The notes under the pieces were generated by a model. It ran no database searches, had not been told where the DNA came from, and was given only the letters and a program-made list of their open reading frames with translations. From the NCBI GenBank assembly GCA_963669155.1, contig OZ022584.1, positions 11,574,072-11,638,071 on the forward strand: 64,000 nt of DNA. The letters run 5' to 3'. The DNA is from Arbacia lixula (lineage: Eukaryota > Echinodermata > Echinoidea > Arbacioida > Arbaciidae). Of this stretch, positions 45,861 through 60,606 are shown piece after piece (position 1 is the stretch's first letter; every line of letters begins with the position of its first letter). The translations under genes and the position numbers were made by a program.

Positions 45861-47786
45861 ATGGAAGACAAGAAAGCTCCGCCTACTTCAAGTACTGGTA
45901 CCCAAGGCCAGGGCAAGATACCTGATCCAGGGGCAGGAGAGGGCATCCGCAGTCTTAGAGCTACCTCCCTCTTCAGAGCAGTAAACTTTGAGCTGTACGC
46001 CAAATCGGTAATCATCTTCTTTTTTTCTTGAGCTGTGTATAAACTACTCTCTGTGAAAGTATTGTTTGTTGATGACCAAGAGAGGGCAGTATATGCCAGT
46101 GCTCTACAATCAGAGCCATCTTTGCACAGAGCTTGGCCAACTCGTTTTCAATAGGTAATACTATGGCAGGTGTTGCTTTGTTGGGCAAGCAGATAAGAAA
46201 AGAATAGGCGCCATGTTATTGTTCCTATTTTTTATGTGTTGGGTTAGGTACATAAAGATAATACACAAGACGCAAATAGAGAGCAAGAGTGACTTGTCTG
46301 CTTGATGTATAAACTACAAGTGTCTTTATTCTGGAATACTTTTGATTTTATATATATACAGGGTATAATATTTCCATCATTAGTCATCATCGGTACTGGT
46401 TGGTACAAATATATTTGGGGTGAGAGAAGTAAGGGAGTGACCAGTGGCAGAATGCTGTGGTCAAGTGAATAGATAGATTGGAATGCGGGAATAAGAGGAG
46501 AACTGAGAGTTTGAGGCAGAGTGAAAGTGTTACATGCAAGGCATGGTTAAACTTAAAGGAACATAACACAAAATATGCATGTAATACAGATGTGCAATAT
46601 ATCTCATAGCGATCATGTAGCTCAATACACTACACTATTGAAACTGAGTTTGCCAAAATCTTAAATAGATATCAATCCCTCTTCAGAGCAGTAAACTTTG
46701 AGCTGTATGCCTAATCGGTAAATATCTTCTCTTCTCTGGAGCTACGTACTACTCTCTGTGAAAGCATTGGTTGTTGATGACCTGGAGTGCCAGTACTCTA
46801 CAATCAGAGCCACCCATAAACAGAGTTTGGACAACTCGGTTTCATTCGGTTACAACATGGCGCATATTCTTTTGCTATTCGCTTGCCCAACAAAGCAACA
46901 TGCGCCATGTTGTTACCTATTAAAACCGAGTTGGCCAAACTCTGTGTGTAGCTTGCTCTGCCTACATGTAGATATATGTGACACTGCACATGGTGCGTGC
47001 TGTTTGGTTATGTTGAGAGTTTCTGCAGAGATGGTGGTAGCAACATGCATTCGTTTGATGCTAGATATGGCCTTAAGTATTCCTGAACTGAAACCCTCAA
47101 TATTGAACATGAGCACTGTGAACTCTTGCTTGGGACTGCATTTTAAAGTTCCCTTTCTGCTCTTGAGTGGATAAAAAGTGTAGGATACGATTAACAATTA
47201 AAAGGAATATACTGTACTGGGAAGACAAAAATGCCTTCAAAAGGTGATTGTGAGCAATGTTCTTGCCAATGGTCTTAAATTCATGTATGGTCCATTTTAG
47301 AAACTTGCTGAAAGTTATTTGTCCTCAAATGATTTATGATTCAATCACAAATCATCAAAATGTTTGGCCCAAACATTTTGAGGATTTGAGATTTAATCAA
47401 TGTCTTCCCAGTACAGTTTATTCCCTTTAAGTACTTAGTACTACACTTACATTTTGTATCATAATAATTGTTCTGAGACAGAAAAAGGGAAGTTATCCAG
47501 GCTTTTTGGTTTGCTTTTTTTTCTTACAAAGAATGCATTTATCAACATTTGTGATATCAAGTGTTTTTTTTTTTATTTCCCCTGCCCCCTCCCTCTCTAT
47601 CTTTCCCTGTCTCCCATTTAGAACAAATATGTGATGGCCTTTGGACTGATTGCTGTGACAGGCTGCGTAGTGTACATCGCCTACCTCAATGCAGGAAAAG
47701 AAAATGAGAGAGAGAGAAAACTGTACGAGCGATACACACCAGACGGTAAAAGGATAATGACAAAACAAACATCCAAGTGGGACTGA
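45861..47786 (+). CDS. SMIM8: SMIM8, small integral membrane protein 8, 2 coding exons
   Basis: CDS join(45861..46007, 47622..47786), 103 aa. The N-terminal part is polar; then TSLFRAVNFELYAKS leads into NKYVMAFG and one hydrophobic segment (about residues 50-71). A charged tail ends in KTSKWD-like TKQTSKWD. The LFRAVN.EL..K.NK.VMAFG block and the terminal TSKWD are the hallmarks of vertebrate SMIM8 (formerly C6orf162), of about 97 residues. The start codon follows an acceptor (atacag|agac), so there is probably an upstream non-coding exon. The intron lies between residues 49 and 50 in phase 0. The protein's function is unknown. The intron contains a decayed duplicate of the first coding exon. 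Confidence 0.93.
46671..46935 (+). pseudogene. Degenerate duplicate of the first SMIM8 coding exon
   Basis: This stretch copies 45965-46165: it keeps the codons for SLFRAVNFELYA and the donor-like TCGGTAAA, but the next codon is TAA (46712-46714) where the real exon has AAA. Downstream intron sequence (ctctctgtgaaag, gttgatgacc, ctctacaatcagagcca) was duplicated with it. The 5' half of the exon, including the ATG, is absent. Confidence 0.85.
47198..47430. mobile_element. TTAA-flanked MITE, family C, copy 2
   Basis: TTAA at 47198-47201 and 47427-47430; ends AAGGAATATACTGTACTGGG and CCCAGTACAGTTTATTCCCT. One inner arm is partly deleted. It lies in the SMIM8 intron, 190 bp before the acceptor of the last exon. 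Confidence 0.85.
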
Positions 47787-48859
47787 AAGATCTATAGATC
47801 TGTGGACAGACGTACTGAGTGTGAACGGACTTAGTGGAGGGATGGAGTGCAACAGCTGAAGGTACAACAACAAGAAAAAAACGTTAATCGAGGTGGAAAG
47901 GATCAATGTGTAGTTATACAATGATGATTATTGATATATATGAATCTAGATGGAGAAGGGAAATCAAGGATTGTTACTGAATACCATCAATTGATATTAC
48001 CAAGGATGTTTAATATATCATAGTACCAGTTTGCCAGCTCCTTGGGGAAATATGTGGCATGGGGTGAAATTTGTACTTTTCTATGTACTGCAACACAAAA
48101 TAACAGTTTGTGCAGGCATGACGTATTGGAACAAAACTGCTTGTTGAAATTACCATGAATGTGTTATAAGTACATGTATTACATCACTTAACTGCACAAG
48201 CATCTAGTAACTGTATATTTCCCTAAAAACTTCTGCGCATCCTATTTTGTTTATGCCTTAAATTCTTGCAAAAATCATCAAGCAATTCAGTGGCAAGGAA
48301 CATGGGATAAAAGAGAATATCCATGAAAAGCGTTCTTTTGTGAATGAACAATGAACACATGCATTACTCCCTGTAACTTATACATCTTTGATATTACCCC
48401 CTGATTTTTTAATCAATTATTGAAGCCCATATGGCAAGCAGCATTTTGTGTAGTCACTAGCAGCACGGGGTCATTGTATGGAATAAAGCAGAGGTTTGCC
48501 TGGCATATTATCTTATGTCCCTCATCTTGATAATCCTGAAATTTTATTGGTTGACAGTCATGACGTAGATTTAAGCATCTTGCTGAACCGCAGGCAATAA
48601 TGGGGAACAGCTTGTGGTATGAAATGTGCATGTTATACAAAATCCTGTAGGGATTTTCAACATTTCAAGCTTTACTGTGACTCGATCAGATTAAGGCCGT
48701 CAACATGGATGTTTTCTTGTCAGATTGCATGGAGAATTGTAACTTTACTTTGTATTTGGATACATTGTTGAGCCTAAAAGGTAACCTACACAGTAGTATG
48801 TTTCTCATGCTCCGTTCAGTTCAGTTTTATATTTCACAAGCGGGAGTTATATAGAGTAA

Positions 48860-49117
48860 TCTGCCCTACTCTGACAAAAGTAAGCAACTAACAAAAGAGA
48901 CTTTCCTTGTAAATGAGCAAAATGTGTCTGTCACTTGCATTGGCATCAGTGCAACACCACATCATGTCAGATTGAATGTCTTACAGCAAGATGGATATTT
49001 CTTGTCCAGATTTTGCCTGTATGTAGGGAATGCTGGGTACAATCTAAGAGTACCGATAACCCAGATTTGAGTGATTTGTCACTTGCTTCCTTTTGACAGA
49101 GTAGGGCAGTATTGATT
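48860..49117. mobile_element. MITE with CTGCCCTACTCTG termini
   Basis: The left end CTGCCCTACTCTGACAAAAG is mirrored by the right end CTTTTGACAGAGTAGGGCAG. The interior (ttccttgtaaatgagcaaaa, then tgtgtctgtcacttgcat) matches 15150-15354. It lies about 1 kb downstream of SMIM8, probably within its 3' UTR. Confidence 0.8.
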
Positions 49118-49247
49118 ATTTTGTCTACAGGGAAATGCTCAAGATATCCTGCTGATATGCTTTCTCTGAATTTAAAGTTGTGCATTATCATAACAAACTA
49201 TTAAATGGCACCATTAAACATGTTATTGTTCGATGTGTTTTTCAAGC

Positions 49248-49253
49248 AATAAA
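49248..49253 (+). terminator. Candidate polyadenylation signal for SMIM8
   Basis: AATAAA about 1.46 kb downstream of the SMIM8 stop codon, before the TTAA MITE at 49390. Such hexamers arise by chance in AT-rich DNA, so this is only a candidate. Confidence 0.3.
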
Positions 49254-49389
49254 AGTGAAAGAGAATCTAGAATGTGATAAGAGGCAATGTTATATCTTCA
49301 TAATGATAATGTTTTGAATTGCATGATTTGTATAATGACATTCAATACCATAAGGTTGCTACTAAGTCAGTTCTATTCTATTTGATGTT

Positions 49390-50076
49390 TTAAAGGTCCC
49401 CTGACATCAAAATATATGTCGACTTCTGCCAGTGTACAATAGTATGTATACTACAAACTTACTTACTGTGCAATGAAAATATATGTCATATATTTTAAAA
49501 TAATTTTTCTACAATTTTCTCAGCACTGCTAAGCCCCGCCTCCATAACTTTCGTTCAGCTCAAGATTCCCATCATGACATCATCAGATGTAGAAATAAAC
49601 TTAACAATAGACATAATATATGCACATAACTAGCTATTGCAATGACTACCTATACCTGTTCTCAAGAGCAACACATCTCTTCACACAATACCATCTAACA
49701 ACCTTATTATGGGAATAATCGTTTGCTATGTCATAAATTTCCCAGCTATGCCAAGGAAGAAGCAAGAAGTTTGCATTGTATATCAAACAAATGATGCTAT
49801 TATAGGCAATTGCAGGTAGTTATTGCAATGAATAGCTATGTGCATAACTTTGTCTATTGTTCAGTTTATTTCTACATTTGATGATGTCATGATGGGAATC
49901 TTGAGCTGGAGAAAATTTTTGGAGGCAGGACTTAGCAGTGCTGAGAAAAAATGTAGAAAAATTGTTTTATATAACATATATTTTCATTGCACAGTAAGTA
50001 ATTTTGTAATACATGTATACATACTATTATACACCACCAGAAGTCAACATATATTTTGATGTCAGGGGAACTTTAA
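49390..50076. mobile_element. TTAA-flanked foldback MITE, family A, copy 2
   Basis: TTAA at 49390-49393 and 50073-50076, with termini TTAAAGGTCCCCTGACATCA and its near complement. Inner arms (ctcagcactgctaagccc and its complement ttagcagtgctgagaa) match copy 1. The middle holds facing gatgacatcat blocks. Confidence 0.87.
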
Positions 50077-50404
50077 GGACATTATTAAATTGATGGAGCC
50101 ACTTGCAGTACCTGGGTTATTGTGTTGTCACACGTGTGTACGATGTGCCATGCAAGATCATAACACATGTACAGTCTTAAGAAATTTGTAGGTTAGACAA
50201 AATCATTGCATGCAGGGATCAAGTCTGCCAAATAATATACATCATTTGAGCATGGCTTGATATTAGCTATAGTGTGCAGTCATGCCATTTCTTTGAATTT
50301 ACATATATCTGTTGCTGCTCTGTAAAGTCCAAACCTGAATTTTCAACAGCAAAAAAGATTGCCTTTTTGCAGTGTCATGCTGATAATTAGACAGATAGAA
50401 TAGA

Positions 50405-50899
50405 GTATGGTTGAGAGAGGAAGATGGTGCACAGGCAAAGAGGGGGAATATGAAGATGGGAGATGCTTCAACAAAGGAGACGAGTGGGGAAAAGAAGGAC
50501 AGGAGGGAGAGAGTGGGGTAAAACAAATACATGTTGGAGGGAGACTAGAGGGAGGGAGAGATAGAGATGGGATGAATGAAGCGAGAGAGAGGGGGGAAGA
50601 AAGAGAGAGAGAGAGGGAGGGAGAGAGAGAGAGAGAGGAGTAGGCAAAAGAACGGAGGAGAGAAATACGGCACATTCTATTTTGGTGCATGCAGGGTGAC
50701 TATCTTCCACTCTTTCCTATGTTTTTCTCCTCGCATGCGCTCGACAAAAACTGAACTTCCTCATTCCAACACGAGGGAACATTATCCTTGAGCATGTTAA
50801 GTTAAAAAGAACACGGTAGATACACATCGCCCCACTCCCCCACCCTCAACACACATTCTTTTCTCTATAATTTTTCTCCTTTCTTATTGTCTCCCCCCC

Positions 50900-50953
<54 letters not shown>

Positions 50954-51025
50954 TCTCTCTCTCTCTCTCCCTCGCTCTCTCTCCCTTTCTCTCTGTCTCT
51001 ATTTCTATCTATCTCTCTCTTATAT

Positions 51026-51083
<58 letters not shown>

Positions 51084-51121
51084 TTTCCCTCTTTCTCTCC
51101 TCCCCCTCCCTCCTTCCTCTA
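50405..51121. repeat. Purine tract followed by a CT microsatellite
   Basis: 50405-50643 is almost pure A/G on the plus strand (GAGAGAGA, GGGAGGGA). 50888-51121 is almost pure C/T, with long CT runs. The two are of opposite polarity and about 245 bases apart, so they could pair. All frames across them are low-complexity artefacts. Confidence 0.9.
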
Positions 51122-51627
51122 ACAGCGTCTGCACATAGACTACCACACTAAATTGTCACTTCCTGTGCCTCATACCCATACGTGCACACTTTCCTCTTTG
51201 TAATGGTGTGCGACCACAAAAGAGACTGGGACCGTTCTGTTCCTCGTCAAAAGGGAATAGACCATTCCGACCTTGGCTTTTTATTGAGGTGTATTGCTAA
51301 TGGTTTGCCTTCTGAAATATCCGTCTGTTCGTTTGAAGTAAAACAAGAGCAATCATCATAATGCAAAATGAATTGTCACATGGAACACCGTATAAGGCTA
51401 TTTTCAAGTTTTCTATTGATTGGTACTTTTTTGCAGAATTCTTTTTTTCTTTCCTTTTCTTTTCTTTTCCGAGAACGACTTCGCAATGAGTCCGTTGAAT
51501 ATACTAAAATTATCGTAGAACAAAAATGTGTTCGCATTCCAAGTGAAAAAAAAAGGGTGTGTGTGTGTGGGGGGGGGGGGGGGCGGGCTTGAGAGTGTGG
51601 GAGGCGGGGGAAGGTGGGGGAGGGGCG

Positions 51628-53720
<2,093 letters not shown>

Positions 53721-53744
53721 TTAGTACTTCTGCTGCTACTACGT

Positions 53745-53807
<63 letters not shown>

Positions 53808-53972
53808 TTACTACTAATACTACTACATATACTTCTACTTTTTTTTACTATTACTAGTTGTAGTAGTAGAACTTTCACTTCTACTATTACAACTACTACT
53901 ACTACCACTACTACTACTATTTTACTATTTCTAGTTGTAGTAGTAAAACTTTTTCTTCTGCTATTAGTACTG

Positions 53973-54008
<36 letters not shown>

Positions 54009-54048
54009 CTATTTTATTACTACTACTATTACATAAACAACAACAACA

Positions 54049-54105
<57 letters not shown>

Positions 54106-54113
54106 GCTACTAT

Positions 54114-54162
<49 letters not shown>

Positions 54163-54272
54163 GCTACCTCTACTACTACAACTAGTACTTGTACTACTAC
54201 TTCTACTATTACTACTACTACTATTACTTCTTCTACTATTACTACTACTTTTACTACTACTACTACTACTAC

Positions 54273-54330
<58 letters not shown>

Positions 54331-54439
54331 GCTACCACTACTACTACTTCTACTACTTCTACTACTACTACTACTACTACTACTACAACTTCTACTGCTA
54401 CTGCTACTACTACTACTACTACTCCTACTACTACTACTC

Positions 54440-54471
<32 letters not shown>

Positions 54472-54577
54472 GCTACAACTACTACTTCCACTACTACCTC
54501 TACTACTACTACTACTACTACTACTACTATTACTACTACTACTACTACTATTACTTCTTCTACTATTACTACTACTC

Positions 54578-54628
<51 letters not shown>

Positions 54629-55105
54629 TACATCTTCTACTGCTACTACTACTACTATTACTACTGCTAGTATTTCTACTGCTATTAGTAGAAGTACCTC
54701 TTTTCCTTTTACTAATACTATTGTTACTGCTTTCTCTTTTACTACTAGCTACTACTACTACTTCTACTACTACTACGACTACTACTACTACTACTGCTAC
54801 TACTACTACGACTTGTTCTACTGTCATGGCTACTGACATACTACTGCTACTCTTACTCATACGATGACGGTGATTTACTCCTCACACCCTCCTTCCTCTT
54901 CTACTTTACACATATTACACAATTACCATTCATTTACGGTCAATCCAAGTAATGATTGTGATAATAATGATTATTATACTCTGTCACGTCTTATTTTAAA
55001 CATTAAGTGATAACCTGGTTTTGTTGATTCTAACAAAAAAATAAGAATATAGCTGTTCCTGTTTACTTTGACCTGCCCCCATTTCCCCTTCCCCCACCCC
55101 CACCC

Positions 55106-55109
<4 letters not shown>

Positions 55110-55153
<44 letters not shown>

Positions 55154-55231
55154 CTGTCTCTCTCTCGGTGTCTCTCTCTCTCTGTCTGTCTGTCTGTCTG
55201 TCTGTATCTCTCTCTCTCTCTCTCTCTCTAT
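55110..55231 (+). repeat. CT/TGTC microsatellite
   Basis: CT dinucleotide repeat with an inner TGTC/TCTG run (about 55180-55205). A 148-codon frame running out of it downstream shows no protein-like features. Confidence 0.9.
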
Positions 55232-56312
55232 CCCAGAAATAACACGCATTGGTGTGCTTGAGACGCGATCCCAACATGATTATACCCATAGTTTATCCCT
55301 GATTTTAAACCACATCGCAACTCGATCGTACCGACAATTTGAATGGAATGAAATATTCCTTAGGAATGGATTGAAACCTAGCTTTTGTTATGAGTTCAAT
55401 TTATTAGTGCTTCTGTCGGCCAATGTTGAAATATTTTACGGTCACGTTTGGACTATGCCAGAAAGATACCAATTAGAATATTTTGATGTACTGTATTTAC
55501 ATACTGGAAATTAATTTTGATACTGAACATGTCAACCTAAAATATGTGGAGAATCCAGAATATTATCCGTACAAACAGGTCCAATTTTATCAATAATACT
55601 TCCTTGATTTTTATAACATAATAAAAAGGTCATACAATCCTTGAAGCGTATTTGATAAAGAATGAAGTATAGTATGTATTGATCTTGTATACTGTATTGC
55701 ATCTCGGTAGATGGGCATAAGAGTCAGCTAAATCAATAATGGAGTAAGCCAATATTGGAACATCAATTATCTCGTCAGAGTGTTCTCATAATATCCGTGT
55801 AGCCGCTACTTAAAATCGGAAGCTGTACCGTTTGATAATGTAACGTCATTGCCCCTATATCATAGACCTAGTCAATAGACCAATGCCCAAGAAACAGTTA
55901 AGTATTAATCAGATCTAGTCTGTATGTGTGCTGATAAGTAGATAAGGACCTATTAATAATGATATCGACCAGACCTGAAGACACTCATGTAGGACCATGC
56001 TGGGGTTGAACGGTAGTGAGTGCGTATCAAAATCACGTAAGATATCGTAACAATCGAGTCACCCAATGTATTTCGCTGTGACAACCGAATTGTTCTCGAT
56101 ACGTTCTTTGTTTTCTACAGGCTCGTATGTACGATCGACCCGTCACTTTGAGAAATGCCGTATCTGGGTCTCACTTTGAGGAAGAACGCACGCTTCAAGT
56201 GATCACCACGCGATAGGGAGGAGGCATCCATCTAAGCATCCTATCTCGACATACTAGCACCTGTGTTTACCGCCGATTTTGGAACCAACATATCTATTAA
56301 AAAAAAAAAAAA

Positions 56313-59300
56313 ATGGGCGCCTACAGAAGAACAGCCCGCATTGTGCTGGCCACTGTTTTATTTATGTCATTACAAGGTATGCAGTTGTTTCATAAGCATG
56401 TTGTTCTTTATATTTAAAATATATGTAATATATTCAAACTCCTGACTGCTCTCCAATATGGAAATCTATAATTATCAACAATACCGCCTGTAGTTGCCAT
56501 TTTTATTATCAAATGCACATGTATTTCCCATCGTCATAAGTATTGCAATTATCACTGTAAAATTAATTCTTTGAGACTAGCTTAACAAGTACAGAGTCCT
56601 TTTTTTGTTAGAAATCAGATAATATCTCTTGCATAATGAATATGGTGTTTTGAGTATGGTAATATATTATATCATTCCATAGCCTTCCTTCTGTGTACGA
56701 TAACTGGCTTGCATTTCTCCACTCTTTGTTTCCCTCCAGATTATTCCGTAAATGCTTTACCAACTCAGTACCCAACACAGCAGACGAATCCTTTAACATC
56801 ACCTCTGACCAATGCGTCCATTACCAGTAATTCGCCAACGCTCACTTCTTCAAATGCGGCAACTAATACATCGACAGCCGGCTCCCCTGCGTCGGATCCA
56901 ACGCAGTCCCCAACCCTAAATACCCATCAGCAAGCAACAATCACCAGTCCAGTAGCCTTAACAACTGAAATACTGGGGACATTGGAGGTAGTAACATCTG
57001 ACATAGTGACTGTTTTGACAACCGATAGTCCGGTTAATAATTCGTCGGGGACTGCCTCAACTGTCGGTAAAGAGACGAGTCCTTCTCCAGCGCCACTGAT
57101 TTCGCCTACCTCTGTAGTAGCTCCCTCAACGGGTGGACTGGTGTCGCCCTCTGTAGGAGTGACGTCCCCCGCGGTGACGAATCCTACAGGGCCACCGGCA
57201 GGTTCAACGGTTGTACCCTCCACAGGAGTCGGAACGTCCATAGCAGGTTCCACCGTAACCCTTGGGGTAAGTACACCGCCGCTATCCACTGGTACCCCGG
57301 GCCCAACTTTGACAACGAATCTTCTTTCGACGGTCACCGGACTTGTAACAGGACTTACCACACTGGTAACAGGGTCGACGCCACCACGAGGACCCCTAAC
57401 CACCACGTTCCCAGCAATAACCACTGGACTTCCTGGGGGATCCACACCAACAGGTCAAACGTTGCCATCGACAGGCTCGCCTCTTTCAACTCTCAATCCG
57501 ATGTCAACGGTCATTTCAAACACACCTCTTGGCTCGTCATTATCTCCAGGACAGACAGCGCAGACATCTGGGATGCCTTCGACATTGGCAGGTCAAACCG
57601 GAACCGGACCCAGCGGCCAACCTACCGTGTCTCCTGGACCATCGGCCTCCGCAACTGCAGGTGCTTCCCCCTCAATGGCTGCGGGCACATCGCCTGCTCC
57701 AATCCAAACCCAGCTTTCGACAGATTCTGCCAACAGCGTCCCCGCAACATCCCAAACGAGTGTCCAACTATCAACCAAAGTGGTACAGACTTCAGCTCCC
57801 CATTCTCCAAACACGGTCACACAGCCAACTAGCCGGTCAACAATGAAAGCAGTAACTGGAAATTCGACGCAAGGACTTCCAAGCGAAAATACCACCTCGC
57901 CTCTTTCTGGATCTACTGTGAAAGACGCAACGACTGTAGTCCAGTCAGAGCAGCCTTCCCAAGGAGGAACCAATGGACCTGTATCGGTTGTAACGAGAAC
58001 CACTCTGAGAGGAACGGAAGGGTCACCAGGAAGCGCCATCAACGTCCCACTGATCGCAGGCGTTTGTAGTGGGATCTGCGTGGTGGTGCTGTCATTGGTC
58101 TGTGTGTACATACTGTCGAGGCGGCAACGGTTTAGGTGAGCATGCATGGATTCCAAAGAAATAGTTTAGTTCAAACCTTAACTCTTGCGTGCCACATGTG
58201 ACTTTTTTTTCACAAGTAATACATACAAATCCCATAGACCAGAAGTTTATATATTTGGCACACAAAGGGTTAAGCCAATGACAGAATGTGTAGCTGGAAT
58301 ATACTGAACATTTTAGTTCCTATCATGAAAGTTTTAACTGAATTGTAAGCTTTGGTTCTTCTTCTTCTCCTCCTCCTTCTTCTTCTCCTCCTTCTCCTCC
58401 TTCTCCCCCTTCTTCTTCTTCTTCGTCTTCTCCTTCTTCTCATTCTCCTTCCTATTCTTTTTTATTTCTTCTTCTTCTTCTTCTTCTTCTTCTTCTTCTT
58501 CTTCTTCTTCTTCTTCTTCTTCTTCTTCTTCTTCTTCTTCTTCTTCTTCTTCTTCTTCTTCTTCTTCTTCTTCTTCTTCTTCTTCTTCTTCTTCTTCTTC
58601 TTCTTCTTCTTCTTCTTCTTCTTCTTCCTCGTCTTCTTCAGGAAACGCATGCAGCGATACCACTCCTACGGGTACCTGACCGGAGAATCAGCCGAGGATG
58701 ACCCGTTCCCAACCTTCTCCAACCCACTCTTTACCGGCACGGAGGACGACAATGTAATATGTTACAATCACTTGAAAACAAATCCCATAACAATTGAATA
58801 ATGATGGGCAACGAAAGATCGAATGAATCAATAAATCAAACAATAAAAAATCAGTCGATTAGATATCAATAACAGGTTATACTGTAGCTCTTCACATAGC
58901 CAATTGTTTAGAATGTTCACTTATAAAGCTTGGGATGGAGATTGAAATGTTGTCCCTAAATTTGTCACTAATATAATATCTGATACAAATCACCTTTTTT
59001 TTATACAGTTCAAAGATTGAAATACGCGTGAATTTCCTATGAGAAATGTATACTGGTAATACAAAAAGAACTATAATTTGAAATGGTCATCACCACTTGC
59101 TAGTAAACAATACATCAAGTTTGTTAGCTAGTCTGTTTATTGTTTATACATTTATATGTTTGGTCACTTGTTTTAAAGGCATAATTATGCCTCTACGCAT
59201 TTCTTTTTCAAATCACACACTATGCAAATTATTCTTTGTACATGTACTGTATGCGTATTTACAGTTTGGCCACAATGATTTGTACACACATTATACACGT

Positions 59301-59785
59301 GTATGATTTAGGATAATATCAAAGGACATTCTCACTTTTCTTATTTCAAGATTATCTGATATCAATGACACTTGTAATCATAAATGCCCATACTTTACTT
59401 AGCTTTGTATAGTATGGGGCTTTCCTGATTACCTACTCTTGTTATAATTTTTCAATATCCCTTCCATTCTGTTATATCCCCAAATTTGTGTAATGCTTTA
59501 TCATATTGGCTGCAATCTTCATTACATGATATGGAATTGTTGATGTACTGTTGATTTTACTGTGTAACGTCTTGTCCATTGAATTTGTTAAAAATGTTGA
59601 TATGTTTTGCATTGATCTATTATCATTGTTGATATGTATTGTAATGTATTTTTTTTCATCCGTCAGGGCCCTCAGTGACAGTAGTTTTATGACTTAAAAG
59701 GCCAACCTGCTTAAATAAAACTGAAAATCAATGAATAAATATAATGAACTTTCTTTTTATATTTCACCACCAGACGTTCCACTGA
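56313..59785 (+). CDS. Mucin-like single-pass membrane protein, 3-4 exons
   Basis: CDS join(56313..56376, 56740..58135, 58642..58753, 59774..59785), 527 aa. Exon 1 encodes a signal peptide (Met, basic stretch, then IVLATVLFMSLQ). Exon 2 encodes a Thr/Ser/Pro/Gly-rich ectodomain of about 430 residues, without Cys, with about six N-X-S/T sequons, and a transmembrane segment (IAGVCSGICVVVLSLVCVYIL) stopped by RRQRFR. Exon 3 encodes a short cytoplasmic tail with an acidic cluster and SNPLF, an NPxF-like motif. This is the layout of a heavily O-glycosylated membrane mucin. I recognise no family. The end is uncertain: without the last splice the frame stops at 58801 (539 aa), with AATAAA at 58830 and 58842. 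The third exon's acceptor lies at the end of a TTC array. Confidence 0.78.
58353..58641 (+). repeat. TTC microsatellite forming a splice acceptor
   Basis: About 290 bp of TTC/TCC repeat, perfect TTC from about 58465 to 58626, ends in GTCTTCTTCAG, the acceptor of the third exon of the mucin-like gene. Frames across it (poly-Phe, poly-Leu, poly-Glu, poly-Lys) are artefacts. Confidence 0.93.
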
Positions 59786-60575
59786 CCACGTACAGGATTC
59801 CCCATCAACCCGACACTGATATGTCAATGGGCTGCAATCTTTTCTGAAGCTATTGGATGAGCAGGATATCAGTATGGACATACAGGCACTAGAGGCAGTG
59901 ATTTACACCCCAACTTCGACTGAAATATCTCGAGATGAAGCAGGCCGAGGTCCGTACGGTACAATTCCTTAATTCTGCTATCCTGCGGAAGGGTTGAAAG
60001 TTGCCATGGAAACTAAGCAGTTTCCCTTAATACCATGTATTCCATTGCATGGGTGGTGTTTTTTTTCTCTCTCCTGTGGAATAGTCTAAAACAGGTCCCG
60101 CAATACAATTCAGCTGTTGCGTGATATAATATGTATTCTGTCGTGCTTATGTCGCATATCTATGTTGCTAGGTAAAGTAAACCGATGAGAAGGTCTTCGT
60201 GGCGACGATGTCGCATTTTTGCGACTAAGGGGTAACGTGCCGCTGTCACAAATTTGTGACCAAACTGTAATATAGAAAACTCTGTAATAAAGAAAACCGC
60301 CGGCACAGAGGGATCTTTACCCCCGGAAAGTTAAGAGTTAAATTAATAATGCATGTTGAAACAATTAAAACAACCGCAGAAGCCAGTGGGGTCCGGCGTA
60401 TAATTATTGTAGGCAAGATAGTGTTTCCTATGGTAGTTGCAACCAGCGTTCATGCGACATAATCTATATTTCATTTGGATTCAGTCCATTTCATGATGAT
60501 AAACAATATTAAAGAATCCCAGTTGATAGCAGTCTTTCCTTCAACTAGGTTGACCATGGAATTAGAATGGTGTGT

Positions 60576-60606
<31 letters not shown>

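Noticed and set aside
54009..54860. 283-codon minus-strand frame rich in Val and Ser
   Set aside because: It is the translation of the CTA/TAC array and has no non-repeat protein content.
58334..58801. Long poly-Glu, poly-Phe, poly-Leu and poly-Lys frames
   Set aside because: They come from the TTC microsatellite. Only the part after the acceptor at 58641 belongs to a gene, in the frame set by exon 2.
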